In this document: positions 54,422 to 64,000 of the stretch, in pieces
Layout: every line of letters begins with the position of its first letter
Numbering within the stretch: position 1 is the first letter of the stretch
Assembly: GCA_020633555.1 (NCBI GenBank)
Contig: JACKDL010000003.1
Location: forward strand, 124,001 to 188,000
Direction: 5' to 3'
Length of the DNA stretch: 64,000 bases
From: Myxococcales bacterium
GTDB lineage: Bacteria; Myxococcota_A; Bradymonadia; UBA7976; UBA1532
The notes under the pieces: model-generated
What the model saw: only the letters and a program-made list of their open reading frames with translations
Told to the model about the DNA's origin: nothing
The model's database searches: none
Program-made: the position numbers and the translations under genes

Positions 54422-55022
54422 CGGCGCCGAGCGGGCCCGGGCGCGCGGGGATCTGCCCCACGCCCCGGCGTGGACGGGCGCGGGCGTGGCGTTGGGCGGC
54501 GGCCTGGGCGCCGCGGTGGGCGGCGTGGCCGTGCCCTGGCGGGCCTTGCTGCGGGCGGGAGTGGTGGGCGATCAGGCCGTCTGGGAGTTGGCGCGGCAGG
54601 CGCTGGCGGTGGGCGTCGGCGGGGCCCTGGCCGGCGCGGTGGGGGGCCTGGTGGGGGCGCAGATCACCCTGGGGGCCTGGGCGCCGCGGTGGCGGCGGCG
54701 GCTGCGGCCCGGCCCCGCGCCCCGGCGGACGGGGGTGCTGGCCCTGGGCGGTGGCCTGCTGGCTGCGCTGGCGCTGCCCCTGGCCCTGCGGGGCGGGCAC
54801 GATCCGGGGCGGCTGCTGGTGGCGGCGTGGGTGGCCGGCTTCGGGCTGGGTGCGGCAGGGGTGGCGCTGGCCGCGGCGGTGGATCGGGGGCGGGCCCAGG
54901 CGGCCTGGCGTGAGCGGACGAAGCCGGTGAACCCGCGCCGGGATCCCGACGAGGCGGCGCCCGAGGCCCGCGCGGCGGTCAGCGCCCGCGGGCGCGAGGC
55001 AGGGCCGACCGCAGATCCTTGA
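54414..55022 (+). CDS. FlhB/SctU-like protein lacking the autocleavage domain
   Basis: 202 aa from GTG 54414. It starts like FlhB with a short basic segment (ADGAERARARGDLPHA) and has about four membrane helices. After the last helix (DRGRAQAAWRERTKP) it stays only about 35 residues and ends; the NPTH autocleavage motif and the cytoplasmic switch domain are absent. It overlaps the FliR stop and, at its 3' end, the convergent Cys-rich gene by 44 bp. Identity rests on position and topology more than on sequence. Confidence 0.6.
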   Translation: MADGAERARARGDLPHAPAWTGAGVALGGGLGAAVGGVAVPWRALLRAGVVGDQAVWELARQALAVGVGGALAGAVGGLVGAQITLGAWAPRWRRRLRPGPAPRRTGVLALGGGLLAALALPLALRGGHDPGRLLVAAWVAGFGLGAAGVALAAAVDRGRAQAAWRERTKPVNPRRDPDEAAPEARAAVSARGREAGPTADP

Positions 55023-55401
55023 CCAGCTTGAACCAGGTCTTGCGGTCGTAGGGCTGGTTGAGGATGTGGAACTCCTTGCGCACCAGGCCCACGCACCCGA
55101 AGCAGTAGTTGCAATCGGCGCAGTCGGTGCAGCGCTCCAGGTAGGCGCTGCCCACGCAGCGCAGGCAGTCCGTCAGGTGGTTGCTGCGGTGGCACTGGGT
55201 GCAGTGGGCCAGGTGGTTGCTGTCGGTGCACCCCTGGCTGTCCACGGCGTAGTTGCACCCGTGGCACTCGGTGCATCGTTCGCAGAACATGCACTGGCTG
55301 CAGTTGTCACAGTCCACGGAGCCGTACGAGCCGGGGTTGCCCCGGTCGGCGGCGGCGCGCTCGAGCCGAGCGAACTCGGCGAGGAAGGTGCGGGCGTCCA
55401 T
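54979..55401 (-). CDS. Cys-rich repeat protein (CxxC ladder), unknown function
   Basis: 140 aa with about 20 Cys in a regular five- to six-residue pattern (C-x2-C, with QCMFCERCTECHGC and SNHLTDCLRC), closing in the fixed-looking block CFGCVGLVRKEFHILNQPY. This pattern fits a metal-binding or beta-helix-like fold. I recall similar Cys ladders with a GL..K.Y.ILN.Y end in scattered phyla, usually unnamed. No signal peptide, so probably cytoplasmic. The 3' end overlaps the export-gate operon in opposite orientation. Confidence 0.75.
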   Translation of the reverse strand: MDARTFLAEFARLERAAADRGNPGSYGSVDCDNCSQCMFCERCTECHGCNYAVDSQGCTDSNHLAHCTQCHRSNHLTDCLRCVGSAYLERCTDCADCNYCFGCVGLVRKEFHILNQPYDRKTWFKLVKDLRSALPRARGR

Positions 55402-55630
55402 GGCGGCACCTTAGCCGGCCTGGATGCCTCCGCACAGCCCCTCACGGGCCGCCCAGGACCAGCGGAAAATGCCGCTGGGAGTGCGACTGTTGCAGGAGGG
55501 CGCCATGCCGTTGGACGCCTGTCACCAAACGCAATGCGGGCCTTGCAGGCCCGGCCGTGTCCCGGGGGCGCCTTTGACCCGCGCGGCACCGGGGCCCACT
55601 CTCAGGTGTCGCCGGCGCGCTGGGGGAGAC

Positions 55631-56743
55631 GTGCGGCACCGAGGTCACTTCCGCTGCTGGTGGCTGGGCGCCCTGGGCGCCCTCGCGCTGGTGTGGGCGA
55701 CCTCGGCCCAGGCGGATCCCGGCCCCGGGACCTACTACATCCGGCCGCTGGGGGCGGTGGATCCGGCCCAGGCCCGCTACGCCTGCCGCATCGTGCGCGA
55801 GGCCTTCCAGCTCCGCTGCGTGGTGCTGCGTGCCCGGCCGCTGCCCCAGCGGCACCTGCGGGCCGAGCGCCAGCAGTACGACGCCGACGGGCTCATCGAC
55901 GTGCTGTTCCGGGACCTGCCCACCGACGGCGTGGGCCTGATGGGCTTGACCAATGCCGATCTGGCAGACGCCCGCCGGCCGCGCTTCGTGTTCGGTCTGG
56001 CCTCACTGGTGGATCGGGTGGGGGTGGTGAGCCTGGCGCGCTTCCGCAACACCTGGTGGGGCACCGATCCCGATCCCGCCCGGTTTCGGGCGCGCCTGCG
56101 CAAGGTGCTGGTGCACGAGGTGGGGCACACGCTGGGGCTCGAGCACTGCCCCAACCCCCACTGCGTCATGCGCGACGACGCCGATCTGGAGGCGCTGGAC
56201 CAGTCCCCCGAGGGCTTCTGCCGCCGCTGCCGAGGCGGGGTGGCCGACGGGCGCAGGGTGCGGCCGGGCACCGCGCGCTGGCACTACCTGCGCGGGCACG
56301 CCCACCTGGGGCGCGGCCAGCACCCGCAGGCGGTGTTCCACCTGCAGCTCGCCGCCGAGCTCGACCCGCTGGACGCGCTGGCAGCCAACGATCTGGGGGT
56401 CGCCTACCTGCGCCGGGGCGACGGCGGCCGCGCGCTCTGGTGGCTGCGGCACGCCCGCAAGCTGGCGCCGGGGCTGCCCAACGCGGCCTTCAACGAGGGC
56501 CTGATCTACTTGTCCGTGAGCGACCACCAGCGCGCCCGCGAGGCCTTCGAGGCCGTGCTCACGGTGGATCCGAGCTGGGCCCTCGCCCACAAACAGCTCG
56601 GGCTTCTATATGACGAGTTTCTTGCGAAGCCCACGGAAGCTCTGGCCCACTACCAGGCGTACCTGGACCTCGAGCGCGGGCAGGACCGCGACGTGGAGGC
56701 CCGGATTCGTCTGATCAAGGGCGGGGGTGAGCCCCACCCCTGA
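55631..56743 (+). CDS. secreted archaemetzincin-like metalloprotease with TPR domain
   Basis: 370 aa from GTG 55631, giving a clean signal peptide (WWLGALGALALVWATSAQA). ATG 55505 has a better ribosome site (GGAGG at 55495) and would add 42 residues. Zinc motif H162EVGH166TLGLEH172, then C173, C178, M180 and C197-x2-C200, matching the archaemetzincin signature HExxHxxGx3Cx4CxM...CxxC. TPR repeats fill 210-345. Archaemetzincins usually lack signal peptides and TPRs, so this is an unusual export variant; the substrate is unknown. Confidence 0.8.
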   Translation: MRHRGHFRCWWLGALGALALVWATSAQADPGPGTYYIRPLGAVDPAQARYACRIVREAFQLRCVVLRARPLPQRHLRAERQQYDADGLIDVLFRDLPTDGVGLMGLTNADLADARRPRFVFGLASLVDRVGVVSLARFRNTWWGTDPDPARFRARLRKVLVHEVGHTLGLEHCPNPHCVMRDDADLEALDQSPEGFCRRCRGGVADGRRVRPGTARWHYLRGHAHLGRGQHPQAVFHLQLAAELDPLDALAANDLGVAYLRRGDGGRALWWLRHARKLAPGLPNAAFNEGLIYLSVSDHQRAREAFEAVLTVDPSWALAHKQLGLLYDEFLAKPTEALAHYQAYLDLERGQDRDVEARIRLIKGGGEPHP

Positions 56744-56763
56744 GGAGAGGCCGGCGGCGGGCG

Positions 56764-57642
<879 letters not shown>

Positions 57643-57691
57643 TCGCGACCGGCCGCTGGCCCCGGGCGGTGGGCCGCGCCCGTCGGCGGGC

Positions 57692-58455
<764 letters not shown>

Positions 58456-58459
<4 letters not shown>

Positions 58460-59295
58460 CGCGGGGCCTCCGTCCAAAGCGAGAGATCGATGACGTGCTC
58501 GCGCACGTCACGGGTGACGAACATGACCGGGGGCTCGCCCGGCGCGAGGGTGGCGCGCTGCACGCTGATCTGCACCGGCCCGTCCCCCAGCGCCCGCAGA
58601 TCCTCCGCGGGGACGGTGAGGGTAGCGCCCTGGCCGTGGCAGTCCAGCCCCACGGTGTCGGCGCCGGCGTCGCGGGCCAGCAGCACCCGCACCTGACCGG
58701 CGGTGCGCCAGATGATCTGGAGCCCCTCGCCGTCGACCTCGATGGCCTCGAGCGCCACGGGCTCGGGGGCCTGCACGCTGGCCCGCAGGGGCTCGGCCAC
58801 GTCGGCGCCCCGGGCGGCCACGCGGTACTGACCGCCCGCCAGGTAGGGCAGCTCCTCGGGGCGATCGGCGTCGTAGACCACGCCGGTGACCCGGAAGTCG
58901 AAGGCGGGCAGCGCGCGGGGCGCCACCGTGATGGGCTGGTCGCTGAGGGGCGCGGGGGGCGTGACGGTGAGTGGGCCCACGTCGAGCAGATCGATGCTGG
59001 CCCGGTGGGCGGCCTCGCCCTGCACCCAGCGGAGCTGGCAGGTGCCCAGGGGCGGCGGCGGCTCGAGCATCCAGGCCTGCTCGGCCTGCGCCAGGGCATG
59101 CAGCGCCTGGGCGGGTGGCTGCCCATAGCAGGCCATGACCTGCCCGCTGACGGCCACCCCGGGCTCGCCATAGGTGTGGGTCAAGGTCACCAGGCCGGCA
59201 CGGCCGCCGTCCACCGTGGGGGGCTCGGGCTCACTGGCCGGCCCCTGGCAGGCGCAGAGCGAGAGCGTCACGGCGGTGGCAGCGAGGGCGCGCAT
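58456..59295 (-). CDS. lipoprotein of unknown function, upstream of the phosphatase
   Basis: 279 aa from ATG 59295. The signal RALAATAVTLSLCAC gives a lipobox at LCAC. The mature part looks like several Ig-like beta modules (VAVSGQVMACYG, FDFRVTGVVYDADRPEELPYL, GQVRVLLARDAGADTVGLDC). The transcript may begin at or within one base of the ATG (see promoter). It is coupled to the PP2C gene by ATGA. Function unknown. Confidence 0.7.
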
Positions 59296-59302
59296 CCTGG
59301 GG

Positions 59303-59331
59303 ATCCAAGCAGGATCCCCCCGGCTTGGCAA
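59303..59331 (-). promoter_or_regulatory. promoter of the lipoprotein-PP2C operon, possibly leaderless
   Basis: Minus strand: TTGCCA (59326-59331), 17-bp spacer ending TGC, TTGGAT (59303-59308). The expected start site is near 59296, next to ATG 59295, so the mRNA may be leaderless. Confidence 0.4.
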
Positions 59332-59360
59332 GGTCGCGGCCGGTGGGCGACCCTGGGGCC

Positions 59361-60509
59361 ATGCAGGTGTCCATCGGATGGGGGCGCGCCCCCCAGGCGT
59401 TGACGGTGCCCGACGGGGCGACGGTGTTCACGGCCCCCCCACCGCCCCCGGCGGCGGCGGACTGGTCGGCGCGGGTGGCGGCGGCGCTGGCGGCCCCGGT
59501 GGGGTCGGCGCCGCTGGCCGCGCGGCTCGCGGGGATCCGCCGGGTGGCGGTCCTCGTGCCCGACCGCACCCGCAAGGGGGTCACCGAGGCCCTGTGGGGG
59601 CCGGTGCGGGCGGCGCTGGAGGCCGCGGGCGTGGCCTGGACGGTGGGCGTGGCCACCGGGAAGCACCCGCCCACGCCGCAAGGGCCGCCCGGCGCCTGGG
59701 TGCACGACGCCCACGATCCCGCCTTGGTGCGGGTGGGCCACACCGCCGCGGGGACCCCGGTGGCCTTCCCGGCGGCGGTGCTCGAGGCCGATCTGCGGGT
59801 GGTGCTGGGCGAGATCCGCCCCCACTACTTCGCGGGCTGGGCGGGGGGCGCCAAGGGCCTGTTCCCCGGGGTGGCCGGCGAGGCGGGCATCTGGCGCAAC
59901 CACCTGTTGAAGGCGGCCCCGGGGGCGCGCCTGGGCCAGGTGGAGGGCAACCCCTGCCGGGCGGACATGGAGGCGGCGGCGGCGCTGGCGGGCCCCAGCT
60001 TCATCGTCAACCTGGTGCGGGGCGCGGCGGGGCCGGTGCACGTGGTGGCCGGCGATCCGGTGGCGGCCCACCGGGCGGGGGTGGCCCTGGCCCGGCCCTT
60101 GTTCGAGGTGCACAGCCCCCGGCGCTTCCCGGTGGTGGTGGTGTCGGACGGGCACCCGGTGACCGCCAGCCTGTACCAGGCCTGCAAGCTGCTGCCGCCG
60201 GCGGGGGCGCTGGTAGCGCCGGGGGGCCGGGTGGTGCTGGCCGCGGCGCTCCACGAGGGGGTGGGGCCGGTGCAGGTGATCAACGAGGCCATCTTCGATC
60301 TGGGGGTGCGCCACGCCCTGCCGCCCGGGGTGGAGGTGTGGCTGGCCAGCACTCGCAGCGCGGCCGAGATCGCCCCCACCTTCGCCCGCTGGACCCCCAG
60401 CGTCGAGGCAGCGCTGGCCGGGGTGGTGGGGCCCGAGCTGGCCGTGTGCCCCCACGCAGGGGAGCTGGTCCCCGTGGGTACGCCGGCGCCCATGACCGGG
60501 GCCGAATGA
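59361..60509 (+). CDS. LarA-family protein (nickel-pincer racemase-like)
   Basis: 382 aa from ATG 59361. LarA racemises lactate with a covalent nickel-pincer cofactor. Family marks: VPDRTRKG, ATGKHPPTP (His102), RPHYFAGWAGGAKGLFPG with His155 and the cofactor-binding Lys165, and WRNHLLK (His181). All key residues are kept. The maturation genes larB, larC and larE are not in the window, so the cofactor genes must lie elsewhere if it is active. Substrate not inferable; many LarA-like proteins act on other 2-hydroxy acids. Confidence 0.85.
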   Translation: MQVSIGWGRAPQALTVPDGATVFTAPPPPPAAADWSARVAAALAAPVGSAPLAARLAGIRRVAVLVPDRTRKGVTEALWGPVRAALEAAGVAWTVGVATGKHPPTPQGPPGAWVHDAHDPALVRVGHTAAGTPVAFPAAVLEADLRVVLGEIRPHYFAGWAGGAKGLFPGVAGEAGIWRNHLLKAAPGARLGQVEGNPCRADMEAAAALAGPSFIVNLVRGAAGPVHVVAGDPVAAHRAGVALARPLFEVHSPRRFPVVVVSDGHPVTASLYQACKLLPPAGALVAPGGRVVLAAALHEGVGPVQVINEAIFDLGVRHALPPGVEVWLASTRSAAEIAPTFARWTPSVEAALAGVVGPELAVCPHAGELVPVGTPAPMTGAE

Positions 60510-60538
60510 ATCGGCGCGGGCGGCGGTTTGACCCCTGG

Positions 60539-62149
60539 ATGAAGCCGAAGATACCGTGCCGGCGCATGCGCCCCCTCGTCCTCCTCGCGCTGTGGCTCTG
60601 GGGCTGCGGCGCCGCCCCGCCCTCGGCGTCGGCGCTGCACGCCCAGGCGGGCCTGAAGGCCCAGGCGGGGGATCTGCCGGGCGCCGCCGCCCTGTACGAC
60701 CGGGCCTGTGAGGCCGATCCCGATCAACCCGCCGTGTGGCTGGCCGCCGCCGACGCCTGGCGGCGGCTGGGGGACTGGGCCAAGGCCGCCGAGCGGGCCG
60801 AGACGGCCACGGCGCTGGCCCCCGAGGATCCCGAGCCCGTGGCCGCGCTGGCCCAGGCCCGGCTGAATCAGGAGCAGCCCGAGGCCGCCCGCGACGCCTG
60901 GCGGGCCTTCACGGCACGGGCCCCCGAGCGGGCCGAGGGCTGGCAGGCCCTGAGCACCCTGCTGGCCATGCTGGACGATCTGGAGGGCGCCGAGCAGGCC
61001 CTGAGCCGGGCGGTGGCGCTGGCCCCCGAGGATCCGGCGGCGTGGCAGCGGCTGGGCAGCTACCGGCAGCGGCTGGGGCGGTCGGTGCCGGCGGCCCGGG
61101 CCTTCGAGAAGGCGGTGCTGTTGGCGCCCGGGCCCGGGCGGGACCTGGAGCCGCGCATCATGGCCCTGGCCCTGGACGGTGGCGATCGCGACCTGGCGCG
61201 GCGCTCGGCGGCGCGGGCTGTGGGCGCCCAGGCGCCCCCCGGTACGGCGGCCCTGCAGGTGGCCGCGCTCATGCTGAAGCGCGAGGACTATCTGGCGGCG
61301 GCCAACGAGCTGGAGCAGCTCCTGGCGGCCCACCCCGATCACCACGCCGCGCGGCTGCTGCTGGCGCAGATCATGGCCCGGGTGGACCGGGACGCCGACG
61401 CAGCGGCCCTGCTGGACGCCATCCCCGCCGAGGCCGAGGTGCACGCCGACGCGCTCCGGCTGCGGGGCCTGCTGGCGTTGGCGGCCGGGCGCCCGGCCGA
61501 GGCGGCGGCCCGGCTGGCCGAGGCGGTGCTGGCCCGGCCCGATCAGCCCGGCCTGCATCGGGATCACGCCCGCGCGCTGCGGGCGGCGGGGCAGCACGCC
61601 GAGGCCGAGGGCGTGCTGCGCGACGCCGTGGCCCGCTGGCCCCACGACCCCGACCTGGCCTTCATGGCGGCGATGGCGGCCCACGACCGCGGCGACGAGG
61701 CCGGGGCCATGAAGGGCATGCAGCAGATCCTGCAGCGCACGCCCCGTCACCCCGGCGCGCTGAACTACATCGGATTCGCCTGGGCCGAGGAGGGGGTGCG
61801 CTTGCGCGAGGCCGAGGCCATGCTGCGGCTGGCCCTGCAGCAGCGCCCCGAAGATCCCGCCATCACCGACAGCCTGGGCTGGGTCTTGTACCGGCAAGGG
61901 CGGCTGGCCGAGGCCGAGCAGGCCGTGCGGGCAGCGCTGGCGGGCTCGCCCGGTGAGCCCGAGGTGCTCTTTCATCTGGCGGCGGTGTTGCGGGCCGCGG
62001 GCAAGGCCGCCGAGGCCAAGGCCGCCCTCGAGGCCGCGCTGAAGCACAGCCCCGACGCCAAGGCCCGCCGCCTGTGGCAGGTGCGCTGGCGCCGGCTGGA
62101 GCAGGCCCCCAAGCCGCCGCAGGCTCCGCCGGCCCCGCCCCCCGAGTGA
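60539..62149 (+). CDS. TPR-repeat lipoprotein
   Basis: 536 aa from ATG 60539 (ATG 60506 and 60566 also in frame). The signal RPLVLLALWLWGCG has a Cys for lipidation. It is then almost entirely TPR: about 13 units (typical DDLEGAEQALSRAVALAPEDP, GRLAEAEQAVRAALAGSPGEP). Such proteins scaffold envelope complexes. The LolB-like lipoprotein follows within a few bases, so the two probably work together at the outer membrane. Confidence 0.82.
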   Translation: MKPKIPCRRMRPLVLLALWLWGCGAAPPSASALHAQAGLKAQAGDLPGAAALYDRACEADPDQPAVWLAAADAWRRLGDWAKAAERAETATALAPEDPEPVAALAQARLNQEQPEAARDAWRAFTARAPERAEGWQALSTLLAMLDDLEGAEQALSRAVALAPEDPAAWQRLGSYRQRLGRSVPAARAFEKAVLLAPGPGRDLEPRIMALALDGGDRDLARRSAARAVGAQAPPGTAALQVAALMLKREDYLAAANELEQLLAAHPDHHAARLLLAQIMARVDRDADAAALLDAIPAEAEVHADALRLRGLLALAAGRPAEAAARLAEAVLARPDQPGLHRDHARALRAAGQHAEAEGVLRDAVARWPHDPDLAFMAAMAAHDRGDEAGAMKGMQQILQRTPRHPGALNYIGFAWAEEGVRLREAEAMLRLALQQRPEDPAITDSLGWVLYRQGRLAEAEQAVRAALAGSPGEPEVLFHLAAVLRAAGKAAEAKAALEAALKHSPDAKARRLWQVRWRRLEQAPKPPQAPPAPPPE

Positions 62150-62156
62150 GGTGACG

Positions 62157-62936
62157 ATGCGCCCTGTCTCTCTGCTGCTCGTGGCGCTGGCCGGTCTGGC
62201 GCTGACCGGCTGCCCCGACCGCTACCGGCGGCCCGACGACCTCCAGACCGATCCCGCGCCCTATGTGCAGGCGGTGCGCGACCGCAACGCCGCCGTGCAC
62301 GCCCTGGCGGGCGAGCTGGCGCTGGAGGTCTGGCGGGGCAGCGAGCGGGTGCGGCTCAAGCAGCTCTTCGCCGTGCAGGTGCCCGATCGGCTGCGGCTGT
62401 CGGCCCTGACGCCCTTCGGGCAGGAGCTGAGCGTGCTGGTGAGCGACGGCGAGACGCTGAGCATCTGGGCCCAGGACGAGAAGCGCTTCTACCAGGGCGC
62501 CGCGAGCGCCGAGAACCTGGGCCGGCTGGTGCCCGTGCCCCTGGAGCCCGAGGCCCTGGCGGCGCTGCTGCGGGGCTCGGTGCCCCTGCTGGCGGGCGCC
62601 GAGCAGCAGGCGGTGACCTGGAACGGCGCCGAGGGCTGGGCGGTGCTGCGGCTGACCCGCGGCGACGTGGAGGAGCAGATCGGCTTCGAGCCCGAGCACC
62701 GGCGCATCGTCAGCCTGCGGCTTGAGCGCGCCGGCAAGCTGCTGCTGAAGGCCCGGCTGGGACGCTACGACGGCGAGGATCCGCGCACGGCCATGCCCCA
62801 CCGGCTGCGGCTGGAGGCGCCGGGCGCGGACGCCACCGTGGACGTGGAGGTGGTGGACGTGACGGTGAACCCCGACCTGCCCGCCGAGGCCTTCACCCTG
62901 GAGCCGCCGCGGGGCATCGCGGTGGAGCCGCTGTGA
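62157..62936 (+). CDS. LolB-like / DUF4292 outer-membrane lipoprotein
   Basis: 259 aa from ATG 62157 (GAGGTG just upstream; a GTG lies at 62151). Signal ends LALTGC. The mature part has the LolA/LolB-type half-barrel plan: AVHALAGELALEVWRGSERVRLKQLFAVQVPDRLRLSAL, VLVSDGETLSIWAQDEKRFYQG, and a hydrophobic C-terminal strand. It probably shuttles or anchors lipoproteins. Follows the TPR lipoprotein. Confidence 0.75.
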   Translation: MRPVSLLLVALAGLALTGCPDRYRRPDDLQTDPAPYVQAVRDRNAAVHALAGELALEVWRGSERVRLKQLFAVQVPDRLRLSALTPFGQELSVLVSDGETLSIWAQDEKRFYQGAASAENLGRLVPVPLEPEALAALLRGSVPLLAGAEQQAVTWNGAEGWAVLRLTRGDVEEQIGFEPEHRRIVSLRLERAGKLLLKARLGRYDGEDPRTAMPHRLRLEAPGADATVDVEVVDVTVNPDLPAEAFTLEPPRGIAVEPL

Positions 62937-62949
62937 GCGAGGACCGACT

Positions 62950-63855
62950 GTGAGCGACGGACCTGTGCGTGACGACGGCATGACCGCCCAGCGGCTGGGC
63001 GAGATCACCGATGAGCTGCTGGCGAGCTACGACCACGACCTGCCCGAGCGGGTGACGCTGCCCAACCAGGCCAAGGTGGTGGCGGTCATCGACGAATGCC
63101 GGCGCCTGCTGTTCCCCGGCTACTACGCCGAGGAGCCGCTGCCGGAGTCGAGCTGCCGCTTCAAGGTGGGCACCTGGCTGTGCGAGCTGTACAGCGACCT
63201 CACCCAGCTCATCTGGCGGGCCTTCGCCCACGAGGATCCCCGCCGCGACACCGACGACGTGATGGCCGAGGCCCGCCGCATCGCCGCGGACTTCGTGGCC
63301 TGCCTGCCCCACATCCGCATGGCGTTGAAGCTGGACGCCCAGGCGGCCCTGGACGGCGATCCGGCGGCGGGCAGCCTGGAGGAGGTGATCCTCACCTACC
63401 CGGGCTTCGAGGCCATCACCGTGCACCGCATCGCCCACTGGCTGTACGACGCCGAGGTGCCCTACATCCCGCGGGCCATGGCCGAGCACGCCCACATGCG
63501 CACGGGCATCGACCTGCACCCCGGCGCCCGCATCGGGCAGCGCTTCTTCATCGACCACGGCACGGGCGTGGTCATCGGCGAGACCACCGAGATCGGCGAC
63601 GACGTGAAGATCTACCAGGGCGTGACCCTGGGGGCGCTGAGCGTGCACCGCCGGTTCGCCGGGGCCAAGCGCCACCCCACCTTGGAGGACGGGGTGGTGA
63701 TCTACGCCGGCGCCACGGTGCTGGGCGGCGAGACGGTCATCGGCCGCAACGCGGTCATCGGCGGCAACGTGTGGCTGACGGCCTCGGTGCCGCCGGACAC
63801 CACGGTCATCGAGAGCGAGCCGACGCTGGACTACCACCGGCGCCCGGGGAAGTAG
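62950..63855 (+). CDS. cysE: serine acetyltransferase (EpsC/CysE long type)
   Basis: 301 aa from GTG 62950 (GAGG upstream; ATG 62980 possible). O-acetylation of serine, first step to cysteine. N-terminal helical domain, then VHRIAHWLYDAEVPYIPRAMAE and left-handed beta-helix hexapeptides: TGIDLHPGARIGQRFFIDHGTGVVIGETTEIGD, VTLGALS, HPTLEDGVVIYAGATVLGG. Catalytic Asp/His are in place. The EpsC type has a longer N-terminal domain, as here. Confidence 0.95.
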   Translation: MSDGPVRDDGMTAQRLGEITDELLASYDHDLPERVTLPNQAKVVAVIDECRRLLFPGYYAEEPLPESSCRFKVGTWLCELYSDLTQLIWRAFAHEDPRRDTDDVMAEARRIAADFVACLPHIRMALKLDAQAALDGDPAAGSLEEVILTYPGFEAITVHRIAHWLYDAEVPYIPRAMAEHAHMRTGIDLHPGARIGQRFFIDHGTGVVIGETTEIGDDVKIYQGVTLGALSVHRRFAGAKRHPTLEDGVVIYAGATVLGGETVIGRNAVIGGNVWLTASVPPDTTVIESEPTLDYHRRPGK

Positions 63856-63874
63856 GGCCGGCGGAGGTCACCCC

Positions 63875-64000
63875 TCAACCCAGGTGGGCCTCGACCACCG
63901 CCTCGTAGGCCGCCGACATCGCCGCGGTGAGGGGGCCCGGCGCGGCGAAGCCGTGGGCGTCGATGGCCCGCACCGGCACCACGCCGCGGGTGCTGGAGCA
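63875..64000 (-). CDS. class IV PLP-dependent aminotransferase, C-terminal end only
   Basis: The frame is open at the window edge, so only the last 41 residues are seen, ending at TGA complement 63875-63877. The segment SSTRGVVPVRAIDAHGF followed by GPLT matches the C-terminal end of D-amino-acid / branched-chain aminotransferases (SSTREVLPV.xIDG pattern). Family is likely; substrate class cannot be assigned. Confidence 0.55.
   Translation of the reverse strand, partial: CSSTRGVVPVRAIDAHGFAAPGPLTAAMSAAYEAVVEAHLG

Noticed and set aside
59174..60538. Long frame continuing upstream of the TPR lipoprotein
   Set aside because: Gly-rich shadow of the LarA gene; signal peptide starts only after 60539.

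Overview
The window is very GC-rich chromosomal DNA with strong codon bias and many GTG/TTG starts. It most likely comes from a member of the Myxococcota (the former Deltaproteobacteria). Pointers to this are a MopE-type repeat protein ending in a Gly-rich tract, a Pal lipoprotein fused to Cys-rich modules, a Gld-type ABC cassette, paired b/b' ATP synthase subunits with signal-peptide-like N termini, and many Ala/Pro-rich signalling proteins. No rRNA, tRNA, CRISPR array, phage or insertion sequence was seen.

The centre of the window (about 20-48 kb) is the replication-origin neighbourhood. Reading outwards from a probable oriC at about 43.9-44.2 kb: dnaA, rpmH, rnpA, yidD, yidC, khpB-like, gyrB, an unknown gene and a DnaC-like helicase loader lie to the left; dnaN, recF and murA lie to the right. 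Further left are a Gld-like ABC cassette, the F1 and stalk genes of ATP synthase (b', b, delta, alpha, gamma, beta, epsilon), and the segregation locus rsmG-parA-parB with two parS sites. MurA carries Asp at the usual catalytic Cys position, a change known elsewhere to give intrinsic fosfomycin insensitivity.

The left arm (0-20 kb) holds a FIST-domain sensor with a histidine kinase, a Pal/CpoB envelope pair with a clear promoter, a haem-binding lipoprotein, a DsbA-like oxidoreductase, folK, a TPR protein, uvrB, cysS, a double cyclic-nucleotide-binding protein, a zinc-ribbon membrane protein, the MopE-like giant (its Gly-rich end is broken by apparent frameshifts), and a tightly overlapping thioesterase / LD-carboxypeptidase / serine hydrolase operon.

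The right arm (48-64 kb) is the most unusual part. It has a Ser/Thr kinase whose N terminus resembles bacterial conflict-system sensor domains, a CPBP protease with a large insert, and a compact stand-alone type III export gate (FliO-P-Q-R plus an FlhB-like protein lacking the cleavage domain). Next come a Cys-rich repeat protein, a secreted archaemetzincin-TPR protease, an FHA-GGDEF protein, a PP2C phosphatase, a LarA-family protein, TPR and LolB-like lipoproteins, serine acetyltransferase, and the tail of a class IV aminotransferase.

Several intergenic regions share a promoter pattern: TTGAC-like -35, 17-18 bp spacer (often ending TGC), then a -10 such as TAGGCT or TAGCTT. Identifications rest on motif reading by eye; no database search was possible.
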